A DNA stretch of 64,000 nucleotides from Ancrocorticia sp047602305 (GTDB taxonomy: Bacteria > Actinomycetota > Actinomycetes > Actinomycetales > Actinomycetaceae): contig JASGHO010000001.1 in assembly GCA_047602305.1 (NCBI GenBank), positions 1,240,001 through 1,304,000 of the forward strand. The letters run 5' to 3'. This document shows, in pieces, positions 59,535-64,000 of the stretch. The notes under the pieces were generated by a model. The model saw nothing but the letters and a program-made list of their open reading frames with translations, had not been told where the DNA came from and did no database searches. Made by a program: the position numbers and the translations under genes. Within the stretch, counting starts at the first letter, position 1. Every line of letters starts with the position of its first letter.

Positions 59535-59837
59535 CTAGTCCTGGTCCTGCAGGGTGGCCGCGATTTCCTGGTGATGCTGAATCACTTCGGCGACGATGAA
59601 CTTGAGGAACTTTTCGGCAAACACCGGGTCCAGACCGGACTGGGCGGCGAGCTCGCGCAGGCGCGCGATCTGGCGCTCCTCGCGCAACGGATCCGACGCG
59701 GGCAATTCACGCTCGGCCTTCAGAACTCCCACCTGCTGGGTGCAACGGAATCGCTCCGCCAAGATGTGCACCAAGGCCGCATCAAGGTTGTCGATCGTAC
59801 GCCGGTAGGAATCAAGTTCGGCGGGAATGTCTGCCAT
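59535..59837 (-). CDS. Chorismate mutase (AroQ type)
   Basis: The protein has 100 residues, all helical. Active-site Arg and Lys are in ELDSYRRTIDNLDAALVHIL and QQVGVLKAERELP; Glu/Gln side chains follow in REERQIARLREL. It converts chorismate to prephenate for Phe and Tyr. Actinobacterial AroQ of this size often works in complex with DAHP synthase. It converges on the acyl-CoA synthetase gene with a 19-base gap. Confidence 0.92.
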   Translation of the reverse strand: MADIPAELDSYRRTIDNLDAALVHILAERFRCTQQVGVLKAERELPASDPLREERQIARLRELAAQSGLDPVFAEKFLKFIVAEVIQHHQEIAATLQDQD

Positions 59838-59909
59838 GCCAATCCTCTCGCTGGGGTACTTTCAGGTTAGCTCAGCCGCAGGCTCACGTGTCTGCCATCT
59901 CACCACTAC

Positions 59910-61184
<1,275 letters not shown>

Positions 61185-61470
61185 GTGCACTCCTTCGGAT
61201 CGGAAATCGGGCGGTAGCTGCTCGGGCGGCGGCGGGCCGTCACCTGGGCGAAACATCTTTAGCCAGCCTATACGCCTCCTCCGACAGAAACTAGAATCCT
61301 TCCGGTGTGGCGCGCGAGATTCGCGTCAATAGGGTCTCTGACGTGCGCTGTTGGTCGGTTGAGTGGGTTTTCTAACCATTCGACGACGACGGCGCCCGCC
61401 CGTTGCGTTAGTGACGGCGCGGGTGGGTGGCCGCTATCGGCGCACTATGGTCTCGGAACCAGCCTTAGAA
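61185..61470. other. Intergenic region between clpX and the small gene
   Basis: A full 13-base copy of the dispersed word on the minus strand lies at 61384-61396. I see no gene and no clear terminator. Confidence 0.5.
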
Positions 61471-61629
61471 CTATGTTGTAGCCTCACTAGGCTTGGTTTC
61501 CTTGACGGTGGGCTCATCTTCGCCGAACACTTCGACGTTGCTCAGATCGAAGTACTGAAGAACATCCTCTTTGCCCTCGTCAAAGATCCGGTCAAGTTCC
61601 TCACTATCGAACCATGCCTTGTCTTTCAT
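61471..61629 (-). CDS. Small acidic protein between clpP2 and clpX
   Basis: The protein has 52 residues from the ATG at 61629, preceded by GGAGAGG. It reads KAWFDSEELDRIFDEGKEDV and LQYFDLSNVEVFGEDEP. The DRIFDEGKEDVLQYFDLS part resembles the N-terminal segment of CopG-like antitoxins (FDxGExxxxxxDLS), but the following ribbon-helix-helix is missing. It may be a truncated antitoxin or an unrelated Clp-linked small protein. clpP2 and clpX are normally adjacent, so it is an insertion. Confidence 0.6.
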   Translation of the reverse strand: MKDKAWFDSEELDRIFDEGKEDVLQYFDLSNVEVFGEDEPTVKETKPSEATT

Positions 61630-61766
61630 AGTGCCTCTCCTCACCTGTTCTCGCCCTGCAAACGGAAATAATTCGAATAACCCCACTTCGATTCGTAGTC
61701 ACAAGACGGATTCTAACGTCACCGTGGCACGCACGATAGGTAGCAGAAATCGCGGGAAGAACAGAA

Positions 61767-61799
61767 CGAGGCTGGCACCGTTTCCGGTATCCAGCCTCG
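61767..61799 (-). terminator. clpP2 terminator
   Basis: CGAGGCTGG pairs with CCAGCCTCG around a 15-base loop; on the minus strand TTCTGTTCTTCC follows. Confidence 0.8.
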
Positions 61800-61814
61800 C
61801 TCGTCAATTAGTGC

Positions 61815-62516
61815 TTACGCCTGCGGCTGCGCCTTGCGGGAGACGAGGACCTCGTCCACCAGGCCGTAGTCCTTGGCTGCCTGCGCGGTGAGGATCTTGT
61901 CGCGCATGATGTCGCGGGCAACTTCCTCGGCCGTCTTCTTGTCACCAGAGTGGAAGGCGAGGGTCTCGCAGAGCCAGTTGTTCATGCGCTCCAGCTCGTC
62001 GGCAACGATCGCGATGTCCGACGCCTGCCCTTGCATTCCTTCCATCGCGGGCTGATGGATCAGCACGCGAGCATTCGGAAGAGCGAGACGGCGACCGGGC
62101 GAACCAGCAGCGAGCAGCACGGCGGCGGCCGAAGCAGCCTGGCCGAGGCACACCGTCTGGATCTGCGGCTTGATGTACTGCATCGTGTCGTAGATAGCGG
62201 TCAGCGCGGTGAACGAGCCACCGGGAGAGTTGATGTACATGGTGATCGGCGAGTCCGGGTCCATGGATTCCAGAACGAGGAGCTGGGCCATGACGTCGTC
62301 GGCCGACGCGTCATCCACCTGCACACCGAGGAAAATGATGCGGTCCTCGAACAGCTTCGCGTAGGGGTCCTGACGCTTGTAGCCGTAGGGGGTCCGCTCC
62401 TCGAAGTTGGGGAGGATGTAGCGAGCCGAGGGCATCGCCGGGGCGGAGCCGCCCGGAACCATCGGGGCCGCGCCGCCGGGCATGTGCGAGCCCATAGCGT
62501 TAAAATTGATCGTCAT
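61815..62516 (-). CDS. clpP2: ClpP2 protease subunit
   Basis: The protein has 233 residues. The catalytic Ser is in VCLGQAASAAAVLLAAG, the His in RVLIHQPAMEG and the Asp in DYGLVDEVL. An N-terminal extension of about 30 residues (Gly/Pro/Met-rich) precedes YILPNFEERTPYG. In actinobacteria ClpP1 and ClpP2 form a mixed two-ring barrel. It starts 3 bases after the clpP1 stop. Confidence 0.96.
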   Translation of the reverse strand: MTINFNAMGSHMPGGAAPMVPGGSAPAMPSARYILPNFEERTPYGYKRQDPYAKLFEDRIIFLGVQVDDASADDVMAQLLVLESMDPDSPITMYINSPGGSFTALTAIYDTMQYIKPQIQTVCLGQAASAAAVLLAAGSPGRRLALPNARVLIHQPAMEGMQGQASDIAIVADELERMNNWLCETLAFHSGDKKTAEEVARDIMRDKILTAQAAKDYGLVDEVLVSRKAQPQA

Positions 62517-62519
62517 TCT

Positions 62520-63134
62520 TTACTCCTGGCTCGAACCGAGGTTGAGGGCTTCGGCGTTGGCGATGATGTGGTCCACGAAGCCGTACTCGAGGGCTTCGGT
62601 GGCCGTGAACCAGTGGTCGCGGTCCGAATCCTCGATGATCTGCTCCACGGTCTTACCGGTGTTCGCAGCCGTGATCTCCGAGAGCTCCTGCTTCATGCCG
62701 AGGATGAGGTCCGCGTTGATGCGGATGTCCGTGGCGGTGCCGCCCGCGCCGCCCAGCGGCTGGTGCATGAGCACGCGAGTATGCGGGGTCAGGAAACGCT
62801 TGCCCTTCGCGCCCGAGGACAGCAGGAACTGGCCCATCGAGGCGCACATGCCGAGACCCACCGTAACGACGTCAGGCTTGACGTACTGCATCGTGTCATA
62901 GATGGCCATGCCCGCGGTGATCGAGCCGCCGGGAGAGTTGATGTACAGGAAGATGTCCTTGTCCGGATCCTCCGCTGCCAGCAGCATCAGCTGCGCACAG
63001 ATGATGTTCGAGTTCTCGTCGCGAACTTCGGATCCGAGCCAGATAATGCGCTCCTTGAGGAGCCGATTGTAGACGGAGTCGCCAAGACCGAAGCCCTGCT
63101 TCCCTTCGCCAGCCAACTGGGGCGTGGTGCTCAC
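62520..63134 (-). CDS. clpP1: ClpP1 protease subunit
   Basis: The protein has 204 residues. The catalytic Ser is in GLGMCASMGQFLLSSGA, the His in RVLMHQPLGGAGG and the Asp in EYGFVDHII. It is the first gene of clpP1-clpP2 on the minus strand and should pair with ClpP2 and ClpX. A CGC-n5-GCG element about 120 bases upstream may be a ClgR site. Confidence 0.96.
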   Translation of the reverse strand: MSTTPQLAGEGKQGFGLGDSVYNRLLKERIIWLGSEVRDENSNIICAQLMLLAAEDPDKDIFLYINSPGGSITAGMAIYDTMQYVKPDVVTVGLGMCASMGQFLLSSGAKGKRFLTPHTRVLMHQPLGGAGGTATDIRINADLILGMKQELSEITAANTGKTVEQIIEDSDRDHWFTATEALEYGFVDHIIANAEALNLGSSQE

Positions 63135-63457
63135 GTGGTGTCCTTCCTCAGCCGGGTTACCTACCCGGGATGCTCCGAGGCAATCCCCGGACTTTCATAC
63201 CCACGACCTTAGCGCGTGCCACCGACGGATTCATTGTGCTCGCGCACTTTTTCGCTTTGGGCGCGACGGGCTGGGCGGTTGGATGCCGGTTGGGCTGCGT
63301 GCGTGGGTCGAATACCTCGTTCGGCTGGGTTTACGGCCCCTTCACAATTCCGATGAACGACGACGGCGTCCTGCCCGGCAACGTTGTCGCAGGCTGAGTA
63401 TAGAGCAGGCAATCGAGCCAACAGATAATAGACAACAGACAACAGACAACAGCGAGG
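63135..63457. other. Intergenic region upstream of clpP1
   Basis: It contains a CCGGGT/ACCCGG hairpin just upstream of clpP1, a CGACGACGGCGTC copy at 63358 and three tandem ACAACAG units (63432-63452). No gene is seen. Confidence 0.6.
63253..63263 (-). promoter_or_regulatory. Possible ClgR box
   Basis: CGCTTTGGGCG fits CGC-n5-GCG, one position off the published ClgR-type consensus. ClgR activates clp genes in related actinobacteria. Confidence 0.3.
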
Positions 63458-64000
63458 CTATCGAGCAGATTCAGCGAACTCTTCAAGGTGATGGATAGGC
63501 GGGTAAGAACCTGGAAGCGAGGTCTGCCAGCGAAGGAGTCGCCATGCATCAGCCTCTGCATGAACCAGTTTGTTGGAGGGTGGCGACCATACGGCATGAC
63601 CACCAATGCCAAGTCTCCCAGCCGAGACCAACCCAATTGCCAGAGTATTCTCCCAAGTGACACAGTCCCAAATACGGACTGTTCCATCGCCATTCGGCAT
63701 AGTGAGGTATCTGCTATTCGGCGAATACGCCACCGAACGCGCGAATATTGTCTTATGAAGGAATTTTACTAGTTCGCCAGACGTAGCGTCCCACACACGC
63801 ACACCATCACCCGCGGTGGCAAGATACCGCCCATCAGGCGAATACGCCACGGAACTCGTGTATCTCATCTCATCAAGTACCATAACCAATTTGCCAGTCA
63901 TAGCGTCCCACACACGCACACCATCACCCGCAACGGCAACATACAGGCCATCCGGCGAGTACATCAACGAACTCGTGTATCTCATCTCATCAAGTACCAT
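63458..64000 (-). CDS. WD40-repeat protein, C-terminal end (partial)
   Basis: The frame is open to the right edge, so at least 180 residues are the C-terminal part of a larger protein. It has about three WD repeats (AYSPDGRYLATAGDGVRVWD, then VRIWDCVTW), the first two nearly identical in DNA over about 120 bp including MVLDEMRYTSS. The last blade is degenerate and the end (LHRWQTSLP-like LRWQTSLPGSYPP) is unstructured. WD40 ends of this kind occur in bacterial STAND ATPases, kinases and effector proteins; the N-terminal domain is needed to decide. Confidence 0.8.
   Translation of the reverse strand: MVLDEMRYTSSLMYSPDGLYVAVAGDGVRVWDAMTGKLVMVLDEMRYTSSVAYSPDGRYLATAGDGVRVWDATSGELVKFLHKTIFARSVAYSPNSRYLTMPNGDGTVRIWDCVTWENTLAIGLVSAGRLGIGGHAVWSPPSNKLVHAEADAWRLLRWQTSLPGSYPPIHHLEEFAESAR

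Overview
The window looks like chromosomal DNA of a GC-rich actinobacterium, probably an Actinomycetales member close to Actinomycetaceae. The evidence is the gene order: M23-rpsB-tsf, yraN-comM-dprA-xerC, rpsP-khpA-rimM-trmD-rplS-lepB-rnhB-DUF2469, glnD-glnB-amtB-ftsY, clpP1-clpP2-clpX. An ileS with an actinobacterial translational T-box leader and choline-binding-like surface repeats fit as well. I do not name a species.

Layout. 1-2341: the N-terminal part of an AraC-type regulator running off the left edge, then an ACT-domain protein and its DUF711 partner. 2342-7400: an accessory mosaic of lower GC. It holds a methyltransferase, an orphan MntA-like antitoxin with a 15-codon hepT remnant, an alpha/beta-hydrolase-like gene, a displaced copy of the tsf 3' end, a membrane-anchored protein ending in a GH-E-type nuclease toxin domain, and a complete hepT/mntA pair. 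7478-9242: tsf and rpsB. 9640-15341: M23-family protein, GNAT proteins, an XRE regulator, a lipoprotein, and a large surface protein with leucine-rich repeats, cell-wall-binding repeats and a gamma-glutamylcyclotransferase-like end. 15486-25436: conserved housekeeping (xerC to rpsP), including a TrmD-GNAT fusion. 25759-33684: cation efflux, SRP (ffh, ftsY) and the nitrogen set amtB-glnB-glnD, with GlnD lacking its ACT domains. 33848-46129: threonine catabolism (tdh-kbl), smc, dhaKLM, ndk, folC. 46130-57298: ileS with its T-box, an AlbA_2-domain protein preceded by a 53-residue ORF, an SDR, proC, a CofE-like protein and valS. 57698-63134: acyl-CoA synthetase, chorismate mutase and the Clp protease genes. 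63458-64000: the C-terminal end of a WD40-repeat protein that continues off the right edge.

The most striking unexplained signal is a short DNA word, GRCGCCGTCGTCG. It occurs about 15 times, and its 10-base core about 26 times, on both strands, in intergenic DNA and in several reading frames of unrelated genes. It behaves like a DNA-level signal, for example an uptake sequence, rather than a protein motif. The second is the accessory block, where mntA and the tsf 3' end are both duplicated around toxin cargo. The third is a 54-bp near-perfect inverted repeat with two TGTGGAT boxes that flanks about 10 kb.
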